Assembly: GCF_001641695.1 (NCBI RefSeq)
Contig: NZ_LSEF01000081.1
Location: forward strand, 1 to 64,000
Direction: 5' to 3'
DNA: 64,000 nucleotides
From: Bradyrhizobium neotropicale
Lineage (GTDB): Bacteria; Pseudomonadota; Alphaproteobacteria; Rhizobiales; Xanthobacteraceae
The first letter of the stretch is position 1. Each line of letters begins with the position of its first letter. Below are positions 52,599 to 60,998 of this stretch, one piece after another. The notes below the pieces were generated by a model. It ran no database searches. It saw only the letters and a program-made list of their open reading frames with translations, and had not been told where the DNA came from. A program made the translations under genes and the position numbers.

Positions 52599-54856
52599 CA
52601 GGCGTTTCCTTCAAATCCTTGTTCAGTAACTTTCTGGGCGGCAATCCAGGCTTGGCCAAGGCTCAGGCCGCCATCATTCGGCGGTACCTGGCGCGTCAGC
52701 AGGGCATCAAGCCCGACAGAACGACAACCGCGCAGCACCTCTTCGCCGAGAACCGCATTGAGGAAGCAGCCACCGCTCAAGACGACTGTGGTGTGACCCG
52801 TCTGTCGCGCCGCACGCTCGATCCAGTCGACGCAGGCCGCGGCCAGCGTTCCATGGAACAGCTCCGCGCCTTCGTACGCGTCGGTCGCATCCGCCAGAAG
52901 CCGCTCAAAGAGCGGAAGCAGGGACAGGACGCCTTGCGCGAGGGTCCAGCCGCCATCGGCCACGCGCGTGCGCCGGACGCGCGCCTCCAGCTTCATCGCA
53001 GCCTCGCCTTCATAGCTCTGGCGCATCGAGACCCCCAGCAATCCGGCGGCCGCATCGAACAGCCGGCCGGCGCTGGTGGTCGTGGGCAGGTCGGACCGCT
53101 CAAGCAATGCCCCCACCCTCGCAGCCTGCGGCTGCTCTGCAAAGCGACGCTGAATCTCTTCGCTGCAGCCCAAGGCCTGCAAGACGCTCGCCGCCATCCG
53201 CCACGGCTCGCGCGCGGCACGGTCGCCGCCCGGCATCTTCAAGGGCGTGAGGTGCCCGATCCGGCGAAATCGCGCCCCCTCGCATAGCAGGAGCTCGCCA
53301 CCCCAATTGCCGCCATCGTCGCCGTAGCCGAAGCCATCGAGTACCAACGCGATCGCGGGCCGGTCGATGCCGTGCTCCGCCATCACCGACGCCGCATGCG
53401 CATGATGATGTTGAACCGAGAGGCTGCGGCCGCTGGCTTCGGCGAAGCGGGTCGAAGCCATGTTGGGGTGGAGATCATGCGCCACGACGATCGGTGCCAC
53501 ATCAAGCGTCGCGATCAGGTGATCGATCGTCTCCTCGAAGAAGCGGATGCCTTCGGCGGTATCGAGATCCCCGATATGCTGCGAGACGAAGGCTTCGTTA
53601 TCTCGCGTGAGCGTAACGGTCGTCTTCAGCGCGCCGCCGACCGCGAGCACGGACGGCACCGGCCGTGGCAGCCGAATCGGGTCGGGAACGTAGCCGCGGG
53701 CCCGCCGGATGAACTGCGCATGCCCGGCGACGACCGAAACCACGGAATCATCGGCGCGCGTGATGATGTCGCGATCATGGGTCACGATCAGGTCGGCAAT
53801 GCCGGCCAGTCGCCGCTCCGCCTCGTCATTGTCGATCACCAGCGGCTCGCCGCCTGGATTGGCACTTGTCGCGACAATGACCCAGCGACTGCCGTCGGGG
53901 CGCGGATACGCCAAGGCCAGTGCGTGGAACAGCAGATGATGGAGCGGCGCGACCGGTAGCATCACGCCGATCCGCGAAAGATCCGGCGCAATCGTGGACG
54001 CGAGACTCTGACGGGACTTCATCAGCACGATCGGCCGCGGCGTCGATTCCAGCAAAGCCAACTCGGTCGCTTCGCCTTCGGCGATCTCATCGACGGCATC
54101 CCTGGAGCCGACCATGACCGCGAACGGCTTCTGATCCCGCTGCTTGCTCTGCCGCAGCCGCCGCACGACGTCATCGTCACGGGCATCGCACAGGAGTTGG
54201 TAGCCGCCGAGCCCCTTGATCGCGACGATCCTGCCCGCGGCAAGGGCGGCCGCGATCTCGCTCATCCCATGACTGAGTCGTGGGCCACATTGCGAGCAGG
54301 CAATCGCCTCGGCATGAAAGCGGCGGCTTGCGGGATCGGCATATTCGGCGGCGCAGGCTGCACACTTCGCGAACCGCTTCATCGCCGTGGTGCTGCGATC
54401 ATAGGGCAGCCGCTCGGCAATGGTATAGCGCGGACCGCAATGGGTGCAGTTGACGAAGGGATAGAGGTGAAACCGGCTGTTCGGGTCGAACAGTTCGTCC
54501 AGACATTGCGGACAGATCGCAGCATCCGCGACAATCCGCGTCGACACCCTGCCCTGTTCGCTGGGGCGGATGCAGAACTCCGCGCTCGCGACGGCGCCGA
54601 TTGGGTGCACCGAGATCTCGTCAATCCTTGCCAGCGGCGGCTTTTCCAGCGGCAGCGCGGTAACGAAATCGGCCGCATGGTCGCCCTCGATCTCGATCAC
54701 CACACCATGGGGATCGTTTGCAACGAAACCGCCGAGTCGGTAGCGCGTGGCGAGGCTATAAACGTAGGGACGAAAACCCACGCCCTGCACGGCGCCGCGC
54801 ACGTGCAGGCGCAACCTTCGTCTCTCGCATGCGGTGGCTTCGCCGTCCATGATCAT
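52598..54856 (-). CDS. hypF: HypF, carbamoyltransferase
   Basis: 752 aa. Domains in order: acylphosphatase (about 12-100, RLHVRGAVQGVGFRPYVYSL), two zinc fingers (CPQCLDEL...CTHCG; CAACAAEY...CSQCG, about 110-190), YrdC-like (about 200-380) and a Kae1-like C-terminal domain with HHHAHAASVMAEHG. It makes carbamoyladenylate from carbamoyl phosphate and transfers it to HypE. Overlaps hypB by 4 nt. The second Met (residue 3) is an equally possible start. Confidence 0.96.
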   Translation of the reverse strand: MIMDGEATACERRRLRLHVRGAVQGVGFRPYVYSLATRYRLGGFVANDPHGVVIEIEGDHAADFVTALPLEKPPLARIDEISVHPIGAVASAEFCIRPSEQGRVSTRIVADAAICPQCLDELFDPNSRFHLYPFVNCTHCGPRYTIAERLPYDRSTTAMKRFAKCAACAAEYADPASRRFHAEAIACSQCGPRLSHGMSEIAAALAAGRIVAIKGLGGYQLLCDARDDDVVRRLRQSKQRDQKPFAVMVGSRDAVDEIAEGEATELALLESTPRPIVLMKSRQSLASTIAPDLSRIGVMLPVAPLHHLLFHALALAYPRPDGSRWVIVATSANPGGEPLVIDNDEAERRLAGIADLIVTHDRDIITRADDSVVSVVAGHAQFIRRARGYVPDPIRLPRPVPSVLAVGGALKTTVTLTRDNEAFVSQHIGDLDTAEGIRFFEETIDHLIATLDVAPIVVAHDLHPNMASTRFAEASGRSLSVQHHHAHAASVMAEHGIDRPAIALVLDGFGYGDDGGNWGGELLLCEGARFRRIGHLTPLKMPGGDRAAREPWRMAASVLQALGCSEEIQRRFAEQPQAARVGALLERSDLPTTTSAGRLFDAAAGLLGVSMRQSYEGEAAMKLEARVRRTRVADGGWTLAQGVLSLLPLFERLLADATDAYEGAELFHGTLAAACVDWIERAARQTGHTTVVLSGGCFLNAVLGEEVLRGCRSVGLDALLTRQVPPNDGGLSLGQAWIAAQKVTEQGFEGNA

Positions 54857-55740
54857 GCCGATGCGGCTATCGCGGCCGGTTTCTGCGCGGCACGCTTGCG
54901 GATCCAGGCGTAGAATGCCGCAAATCCCTCCCCCGTGCGCGCCGATACCATCAGGACCTCGATGTTCGGATTGACTCGCCGGGCATATTCGACCGTCCTG
55001 GCAAGATCGAAATCGAGCACGGGAGCAAGATCAATCTTGTTGATCAGCATCAGCGAGGACGCTGCGAACATGTCCGGATATTTCAGCGGCTTGTCCTCAC
55101 CCTCCGTGGTCGAGAACACCACGACCTTGCAGGCCTCGCCGAGGTCGAAAGCTGCCGGACAAACCAGATTGCCGACATTCTCGATGAACAGAATGCCACC
55201 ATTGAGCCAAGGCAGCCGCTCGTAGGCTTCGCCGACCATGGCAGCATCGAGATGGCACCCTTTGCCGGTGTTGACCTGGATCGCCGGCACGCCGGTCGCG
55301 CGAATCTGCTCGGCATCGTTCGAAGTCTGCTGATCGCCCTCGATCACGCCGATCGCATAAGCGTCCTTCAGCTCGGACACGGCGCGAACGAGTAGCGAGG
55401 TCTTTCCGGCGCCGGGGCTCGAGACTAGATTGAGCGCGAGCACGTTGTCGGCGCGAAAACGTGCGCGGTTCTCGGCGGCAAGCCGGTTGTTCTTGCCGAG
55501 AATATCGCGCTCGACCTGGATGATGCGATCGCTGCTCATGCCTGCGATCACCTGCCCGGCCGGGTTGGCGCTGCAATCGACCAGCCCGAGATCGCCGGGC
55601 TCGCGGTCGTGGCGGTGGTCATGCGCATCGTGATGGTGGTGATGGTGCCCGCGATGGCCGTGGCGGTGATCGTGATGCGCATGATCATGCGCGTGATCGA
55701 TCGTGGGCTTGCCGTCGCTGCAACCGCATACCGTGCACAT
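54853..55740 (-). CDS. hypB: HypB, nickel-binding GTPase
   Basis: 295 aa from the ATG at 55740 (MCTVCGCSDGK, with the Cys-x2-Cys-x-Cys nickel site). A His-rich stretch lies at about 17-52, typical of the nickel-storing Bradyrhizobium HypB. Walker A is SSPGAGKTSLL and the GTPase base motif is NKID. Inserts Ni together with HypA. Start overlaps the hypA stop by one base. Confidence 0.97.
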   Translation of the reverse strand: MCTVCGCSDGKPTIDHAHDHAHHDHRHGHRGHHHHHHDAHDHRHDREPGDLGLVDCSANPAGQVIAGMSSDRIIQVERDILGKNNRLAAENRARFRADNVLALNLVSSPGAGKTSLLVRAVSELKDAYAIGVIEGDQQTSNDAEQIRATGVPAIQVNTGKGCHLDAAMVGEAYERLPWLNGGILFIENVGNLVCPAAFDLGEACKVVVFSTTEGEDKPLKYPDMFAASSLMLINKIDLAPVLDFDLARTVEYARRVNPNIEVLMVSARTGEGFAAFYAWIRKRAAQKPAAIAASA

Positions 55741-56081
55741 CAGTCGACCTCCAATTCCCTCACGCGCATCTCTTCCCCGCCGGCGACCTGCAATTGATAG
55801 CTGCCGCAGGCAGGGCATGGCTCGTAGCGCTGCTTGATCTCGACGCTGGTCGAACAGCCCATGCACCAGGCGGTTCCCGGCGTCTCGATGATCTCCAGCC
55901 TCGCGCCTTGCGCAACGGTCCTCGCCGCGACGGCCTCGAAGCAGAACTTCATCGCCTCGGGCGTAACGTGGCTCAGCGCACCAATCTCGAGGCACACCGC
56001 GCGCACCCTGGAGAATGCGCGCTTTCGCGCCTCCTCCTCGACGATCTCGATGATGCCCTCGCAAAGCGCCATCTCATGCAT
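55740..56081 (-). CDS. hypA: HypA, nickel metallochaperone
   Basis: 113 aa from the ATG at 56081 (MHEMALCEGIIEIV). His2 is the nickel ligand. The zinc-binding pair Cys-x2-Cys occurs twice (WCMGCS, PCPACG). Overlaps the hupK end by 8 nt. The long upstream frame to 56219 is a shadow of hupK. Confidence 0.97.
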   Translation of the reverse strand: MHEMALCEGIIEIVEEEARKRAFSRVRAVCLEIGALSHVTPEAMKFCFEAVAARTVAQGARLEIIETPGTAWCMGCSTSVEIKQRYEPCPACGSYQLQVAGGEEMRVRELEVD

Positions 56082-57138
56082 GCCCAACCTCGCGGAAGCC
56101 GAGGCTGACGCCGACGCAGGGATCAAAGCAATCGACCAGCGCGCGAACAGCATCCCGGCCCTGTCGGCCGGGGCCAAGTGCGGAGCCGCGCAGGCTGCGC
56201 ACGATCGGCCCACGCGCATGGAAGTTCCACTCCGTCGGCGCGAGGAATTCGAACCGTGCGATGCGATCGCCGTCGATCTCGACGACGTGATAGAGCCGGC
56301 CGCGTGCGCATTCTACGGCGGCCGCGCCTCTGCCAGGTCCAAGCCAGTAGCTCGCGACGACGCCGACGTCGGCTGCCGTTTCGTCCGTCTCGAGCCGCGT
56401 GCAGAGCAGTGCCACCTCTGCGCTCCGCGCCTTCAGGCGGTCCGCGGGCCCGGCGACCAACGGCGATGCCGGCGCATGCCAGGCCTGGCGTGCCCAGACG
56501 CCCGTCTCGGGTATCTGACCATCGAGATCAGGCGCGTCGGAGAATGCCGGACCGTCGGCCAGAAGACGCAGGACGACATCGAGGTCGTCGGCGGCAGTCA
56601 GGAAGGATTGTTCGACCGCGGGCAACAACAATGCATCGCCATCGAGCCCCGAAAGATGCGCCGCCAGTACGCTTCCAGGCCAGGTTTGCTGCGCTCCACC
56701 CGCGCCCCCAAGTGCCGTGAGCGCTTCCCTGATCTGCAACACCGCCTCACGGCGCTCGGCAATCCCGCCGCCAAGGACGGTCGTTGCTCTCATCAAGGCG
56801 CGAACGGCCGCAGCGCTGCTGCCTCCCAGCGTGAGCCGTCCGACGAAGAAGCCGCGCAACAATTCGGTCAGGCGCTCGGCGATGACGGCGTCGATGCGCG
56901 CCTTCCGGACCTCGGGAGGAGCGGTTTCGTTCCGCGCCGCATCGAACGCCGACAAGAACGCCACCTCATGCGCCGCGGAGCACAACGAGAACAGCCGCGG
57001 CAAGACCGAGCGCAGCGACGAGACCGGCTTTCCGGCAAACAGACGCGCCAATGGCGGGCGGCTCCGTGGCAGAATCGCGACATCGGCAATCGTGCTGCCG
57101 GCCAACAGCACCGTGACGTCGATCAAGGCCAGGCTCAT
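56074..57138 (-). CDS. hupK: HupK, hydrogenase maturation
   Basis: 354 aa, related to the large subunit but without the NiFe ligands in full. The C-terminal DPCVGVSLGFREV recalls the DPCxxC end of HupL. It is proposed to help deliver or protect the Fe(CN)2CO unit. Overlaps hupJ by 4 nt (57135-57138). Confidence 0.93.
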   Translation of the reverse strand: MSLALIDVTVLLAGSTIADVAILPRSRPPLARLFAGKPVSSLRSVLPRLFSLCSAAHEVAFLSAFDAARNETAPPEVRKARIDAVIAERLTELLRGFFVGRLTLGGSSAAAVRALMRATTVLGGGIAERREAVLQIREALTALGGAGGAQQTWPGSVLAAHLSGLDGDALLLPAVEQSFLTAADDLDVVLRLLADGPAFSDAPDLDGQIPETGVWARQAWHAPASPLVAGPADRLKARSAEVALLCTRLETDETAADVGVVASYWLGPGRGAAAVECARGRLYHVVEIDGDRIARFEFLAPTEWNFHARGPIVRSLRGSALGPGRQGRDAVRALVDCFDPCVGVSLGFREVGHA

Positions 57139-57650
57139 TCGCGCCGCTCCGTCAGAACACCGCGCAGGAAGTTACGCCGATCGATCGCGCTTGTCGCGGA
57201 CTGGCGCCGCTCGCTGGCTTTGTCGCTGTCCGCCGGCAGCATCAGTTGGGCGAGCGCGGCCTCGGCCGTAGCCCGCGCGGCGGCCATGTCCGAGAACTGA
57301 AACATCGGCGAAAACAGCGAACAGTTCGCGATGCGGCCCATCCGCGCGACGTCGCTCAGCGTGAACTCGATGTCACCCGCCGGGAAACGGATGCGCACCG
57401 TCGAAGCCGGCATTTCCCGCGCGGTCGCGCTCGCCGGCATGACCACATTCATGAACCAGGGCGTAACCATGATCCCGACGATCGTGCCGCTGAACCGGCG
57501 GAAGCCGACCGTCTCGACGCCGAGCGCATCGTTGTAGATCGGCAGATCGCGCAACGCGCGCTCGCCAATTTCGCGATAGGCGCCGGCGAGGAGCTTTCCC
57601 CACGCCGCCGCGTCGGTGTCCTCGCCAGCACCGTGCACGCGCCCCATCAT
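57135..57650 (-). CDS. hupJ: HupJ, hydrogenase accessory protein
   Basis: 171 aa from the ATG at 57650, which makes an ATGA overlap with the hupI stop; the longer frame to 57704 lies within hupI. HoxT/HupJ family (LPIYNDALGVETVGFRRFSG, MVTPWFMNVVMPASA). Role in maturation under oxygen; no catalytic motif known. Confidence 0.92.
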   Translation of the reverse strand: MMGRVHGAGEDTDAAAWGKLLAGAYREIGERALRDLPIYNDALGVETVGFRRFSGTIVGIMVTPWFMNVVMPASATAREMPASTVRIRFPAGDIEFTLSDVARMGRIANCSLFSPMFQFSDMAAARATAEAALAQLMLPADSDKASERRQSATSAIDRRNFLRGVLTERRE

Positions 57651-57856
57651 GATTCGAGCGCCATGAACTTGGATTTCGGGGCGTCGCAATTCGGGCAGCG
57701 CCACTCATCAGGCAGCGCCGTGAACGGCGTGCCGGGCGCGATCTGCGCCACCTCATCGCCGTCCACCGGATCATACACCGACCAGCAGATCCCGCATTCC
57801 AACCGCGTGACATCGGCGACGTTTGCGCGCAAGCCAAAATTCTCAAATCGGCTCAT
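57647..57856 (-). CDS. hupI: HupI, rubredoxin
   Basis: 69 aa from the ATG at 57856. Two iron-binding pairs: LECGICWSVYDP and WRCPNCDAPKSKF (Cys-x2-Cys each). Rubredoxin associated with hydrogenase maturation, probably a redox partner protecting HupS during assembly. Overlaps hupH by 4 nt. Confidence 0.96.
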   Translation of the reverse strand: MSRFENFGLRANVADVTRLECGICWSVYDPVDGDEVAQIAPGTPFTALPDEWRCPNCDAPKSKFMALES

Positions 57857-58716
57857 TTGAAATAGGCCTCGATGATTTCCTGAAGCCGCTCGGCGGAGTC
57901 CTCGAAATCCTCGTCTGCAGCAACCGCAACACTCGGCACACCGCCGACTTCCAGCGTGTCGAGAATGATGGCGTCCATGGCGTTGAAGAACTGCACCGAC
58001 CAGACATTGCGGATGCCCGTCGACAGCACCCGGCACGTGCCGTACCCGCGCGAAACCAGCTGAATCGGCCCGTTCCCGATCGTCTCCTGAAGGAAACTCA
58101 TATCGACCGGACTCATCGGCAGCAGCGTGAAATTGATGATCTGCGAGCGGACGCCCGGCCGCCAGGCCAGCGCCCGTTCGCGGAGTTCGGCAAGCACCGG
58201 CAGCACGTTCATGGCGCCTTCCGGCGCCTGCCCGATCTCGAAATCGGCAGCCGTCAGGTCGGCGGCCGCGCGCTTGACGATCTCAGGGATTGTACCAACC
58301 TCGAGATATTCGTGGTTGGCATCGGTCTCGAGCCGCACGCGCCAGATCCCGGCCAGCACCGATTCCCGGATCTGCATCAGCGAGCCGTCCGGCAAGGCAA
58401 CCCCGCCGGCAACCTCGCCCTCGCCGAGCACGTCGGCGATCAGCTTGCGTTCGAGATCGTTGAGGTTGCCGAGCCGGAACAATTGCGTCGGCGCATCCGC
58501 CTTTTGGCTTGCGATCGCCGCCGCCACCATGGAGAGCAATTCGATCGCGTTCGGGCAGCTCTTGGCCAATTCCGCGCTGTCGAGCGCTGCGAGCTTCGCC
58601 AGGGCGCCGGCCGCGGTCAGGCTGCCGTTCGACGCATTGAGGCTTTCCTCGCCGATCGCAAACACATTGATCGGCTGCGCGGCGCCTTCTAGCGCGGTCC
58701 AGAAACCGGCGTTCAT
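57853..58716 (-). CDS. hupH: HupH, hydrogenase maturation
   Basis: 287 aa, HoxQ/HupH family. Conserved region MSFLQETIGNGPIQLVSRGY followed by GTCRVLSTGIRNVWSVQFFN in the C-terminal third. Proposed with HupG to act on the small subunit before export. Overlaps hupG by 4 nt. Confidence 0.94.
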   Translation of the reverse strand: MNAGFWTALEGAAQPINVFAIGEESLNASNGSLTAAGALAKLAALDSAELAKSCPNAIELLSMVAAAIASQKADAPTQLFRLGNLNDLERKLIADVLGEGEVAGGVALPDGSLMQIRESVLAGIWRVRLETDANHEYLEVGTIPEIVKRAAADLTAADFEIGQAPEGAMNVLPVLAELRERALAWRPGVRSQIINFTLLPMSPVDMSFLQETIGNGPIQLVSRGYGTCRVLSTGIRNVWSVQFFNAMDAIILDTLEVGGVPSVAVAADEDFEDSAERLQEIIEAYFK

Positions 58717-59159
58717 AGTTCGACACCCTGCGAGCGATGCGAAGGAATGATGGTCGCCGCCACGGCAACGCTCGCGCCGCGCGGACGATCGATCAGCTTG
58801 CTGATACGGTCGACATAGACTGACCAGTCTTGAATCTTGGCGATCAGCCCCAACGTCTCGCCGCCGGCGACAAAGATCAGCGTCGGCTGCACGCGCACGC
58901 CGAAACGCTTGCCCAGCTCGCTCTCGGCATCGCGCGCGATCAGCGCACCACGCAGTCTGACTGCGAATGCGTCGATCAGCTCCGGCAGGACGACCGCAAC
59001 GTCGACCGCCTCCGGAAACCGCGATGGGTCTCCGGCTGATAGCAGCACCGCGACTACGCCTGCTTCGTCTGTCCCGTTCAGAAATAGATCGACGGTGGTA
59101 GCATCTACCTCCGGCAAACCTCGTAGTGCCAGATCATGCCTTCCCTGCTGGAAGTCCAT
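58713..59159 (-). CDS. hupG: HupG, small-subunit chaperone (HyaE/HoxO family)
   Basis: 148 aa from the ATG at 59159 (MDFQQGRHDLAL). Thioredoxin-like fold without the CxxC (VQPTLIFVAGGETLGLIAKI). Members bind the Tat signal of the small subunit. A 161-nt space separates it from hupF, the widest gap in the hup part of the operon. Confidence 0.92.
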   Translation of the reverse strand: MDFQQGRHDLALRGLPEVDATTVDLFLNGTDEAGVVAVLLSAGDPSRFPEAVDVAVVLPELIDAFAVRLRGALIARDAESELGKRFGVRVQPTLIFVAGGETLGLIAKIQDWSVYVDRISKLIDRPRGASVAVAATIIPSHRSQGVEL

Positions 59160-59320
59160 CAAACCTCCCCTGACGAGTTTGTGATTCTGCCCGCAATACG
59201 GGCGAGCAAGACACATGCCAGGATCGGATCGGACATTTTCCCTCCTATCAAGCAGCTGTCCGCCCCGAGCATGCGGGCGCGCCCGGTCGCGGGGCATGAG
59301 CGCTTCGCACCTCGCTGCAT

Positions 59321-59617
59321 TCAATCGAGCCTGAGGTGTTCCGGCAACTGCGGCTCGCGGTCGATGAGATCGGGAAAGAAGCGGTCAGACTCCTCGCCTT
59401 CGAGCGCGGCTTCCAGGCCCGCGATCGCGCTGGCAATCAGGCGTGCCTCGTCCTCATCCAGAAGCCGGATCGCGGTGTCGATATTGACGAGCACAAAGGC
59501 GCCGACCGGCGGATTGGAAAGCAAGAGCATCGAAACGCGCCGCTGCTCGCCGCGAAACTCGCAGAGCCCCGAGACCCCGTCGGTCTCCACGATCGTCATC
59601 GGCAAGCCAAGGCACAT
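59321..59617 (-). CDS. hupF: HupF, HypC-like chaperone
   Basis: 98 aa, MCLGLPMTIVETDG start with Cys2 as in HypC. The C-terminal extension (FFPDLIDREPQLPEHLRLD) distinguishes HupF. It is thought to guard the large subunit when oxygen is present. Confidence 0.95.
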   Translation of the reverse strand: MCLGLPMTIVETDGVSGLCEFRGEQRRVSMLLLSNPPVGAFVLVNIDTAIRLLDEDEARLIASAIAGLEAALEGEESDRFFPDLIDREPQLPEHLRLD

Positions 59618-59644
59618 TTCACGTCTCCGATGGCGCGCGCCGGA

Positions 59645-60229
59645 TCAAGCCGGACGCGCCCTCATTTCATAGTGAATATGGTCGATATCGTTGGCGAGCA
59701 ATCGCTCGGATTCCGGCAACGACGCCGTTCGCGGCGCCGCCTCCACCCCCCACTTGGCGAGGATGTCGACGGCAAGCGCGACCGCCGGATTGATCTGGTC
59801 GCGCACTGGAGCGGTCAGCGGGCCGCCCCAGTCTTGCAGATCGAGCGGCTGACAGCCGATTAGCGCGAGATGCTTAGGACACCGCCCGAGCAGGTCGGCC
59901 GCGCTGATGACCTCCTGGAAGCCGGTTTGATGCAGACTCATCTTCTTGGCGCCGGTGAAACGCGGCACCTCTTCGTCGCGAACGACCTTCAACTGGCCCG
60001 GCTCCAAGCCATAATCGATGGCATCGAACACGATCAGGCGGTCGGCGTCCTCCAGATAATTCACGAGGTAGAGCCCCTGCGTACCACCGTCGAGGATGGT
60101 GATATTCTCCGGCACAGCGTAACGGCGGTGGAACTCCTCCACCGCGCGCACGCCAAACCCTTCATCGGCCCAGAGGATGTTGCCGATACCGAGCACCAGG
60201 ATGCGGTCTGCCTGCGATGACGTCGGCAT
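59645..60229 (-). CDS. hupD: HupD, HupL C-terminal endopeptidase
   Basis: 194 aa from the ATG at 60229 (MPTSSQADRILVLGIGNILW). HyaD/HybD family with the nickel-sensing acidic residues in LWADEGFGVRAVEEF and VFDAIDYGLEPGQ, and His in MSLHQTGFQEV. It removes the C-terminal peptide of HupL after nickel insertion. The longer frame to 60268 overlaps hupC and is less likely. Confidence 0.95.
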   Translation of the reverse strand: MPTSSQADRILVLGIGNILWADEGFGVRAVEEFHRRYAVPENITILDGGTQGLYLVNYLEDADRLIVFDAIDYGLEPGQLKVVRDEEVPRFTGAKKMSLHQTGFQEVISAADLLGRCPKHLALIGCQPLDLQDWGGPLTAPVRDQINPAVALAVDILAKWGVEAAPRTASLPESERLLANDIDHIHYEMRARPA

Positions 60230-60245
60230 GGCTTGTTTTCCACCA

Positions 60246-60989
60246 TCAATCCCGGAATTGCCGCTCACCGGAGATCATCGACGAAATGATGCTCTGGCGT
60301 GACATGATGTCTTCGCGGACCGCCGCGTAGATGTGCACTGTCGCGAACACCACCAGCGCCCACATGCCGATATGGTGCCACGTGTGCACGTCCTGGCTGT
60401 TCGGCCAGATCGCAAAGACCCACCCGAACAGCTTATGCTGCCAGCTGTCGATGCCGGTGCCCTCCGAATAAAGCGCAAATCCGGTGACGATCATGAACGC
60501 CACGAACAACGTGAATCCCACGAACATCGCGATCTGGGCCAGAGGGTTGTGGCCGACATACATCTTCGGCTCGCGTTCCAGGAACGCGTACCAGCGGATT
60601 TCGTGCAGCACCTCCTTCCAGAACTGCCTGCGATGCACAGGAATGTAGAATATCTGCCGGGAGTGGTGGTTGCCGACGAAGGCCCACAGGATGCGGACGA
60701 GGAAGAACACCGCGAGCACCTGTCCCGCCGCGAAATGGGCAAAGCGGACATAGCCCATCACGAAGTTCGCCGACGCCTCGCCTTCCACCGTCGGCAACGG
60801 CGTCCCGATGAAGTAGCCGGAGACCATCAGGACGATGATCGAAAACGCATTCACCCAGTGGCAGATGCGAACCGGCGCTTCGTAGACATAGACGGTCGGA
60901 CGCCCCACACCGTGCTCGCCGGAACCATCGGCCGCGATCCCGGTGAGGTCTCGTTCGGATTCCGCCAGACGTGCAACTGCATCCATCAT
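60246..60989 (-). CDS. hupC: HupC, hydrogenase cytochrome b subunit
   Basis: 247 aa, four transmembrane helices with heme-ligating His residues in helices (ICHWVNAFSI, VRFAHFAAGQ, WHHIGMWALVVFATVHIYAA). Anchors HupSL and passes electrons from H2 to quinone. Begins 10 nt after hupL. Confidence 0.96.
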   Translation of the reverse strand: MMDAVARLAESERDLTGIAADGSGEHGVGRPTVYVYEAPVRICHWVNAFSIIVLMVSGYFIGTPLPTVEGEASANFVMGYVRFAHFAAGQVLAVFFLVRILWAFVGNHHSRQIFYIPVHRRQFWKEVLHEIRWYAFLEREPKMYVGHNPLAQIAMFVGFTLFVAFMIVTGFALYSEGTGIDSWQHKLFGWVFAIWPNSQDVHTWHHIGMWALVVFATVHIYAAVREDIMSRQSIISSMISGERQFRD

Positions 60990-60998
60990 GGCGACCTC

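Noticed and set aside
55834..57300. 488-codon frame opposite hypA, hupK and hupJ
   Set aside because: It spans three well-identified genes on the other strand and shows no domain pattern.
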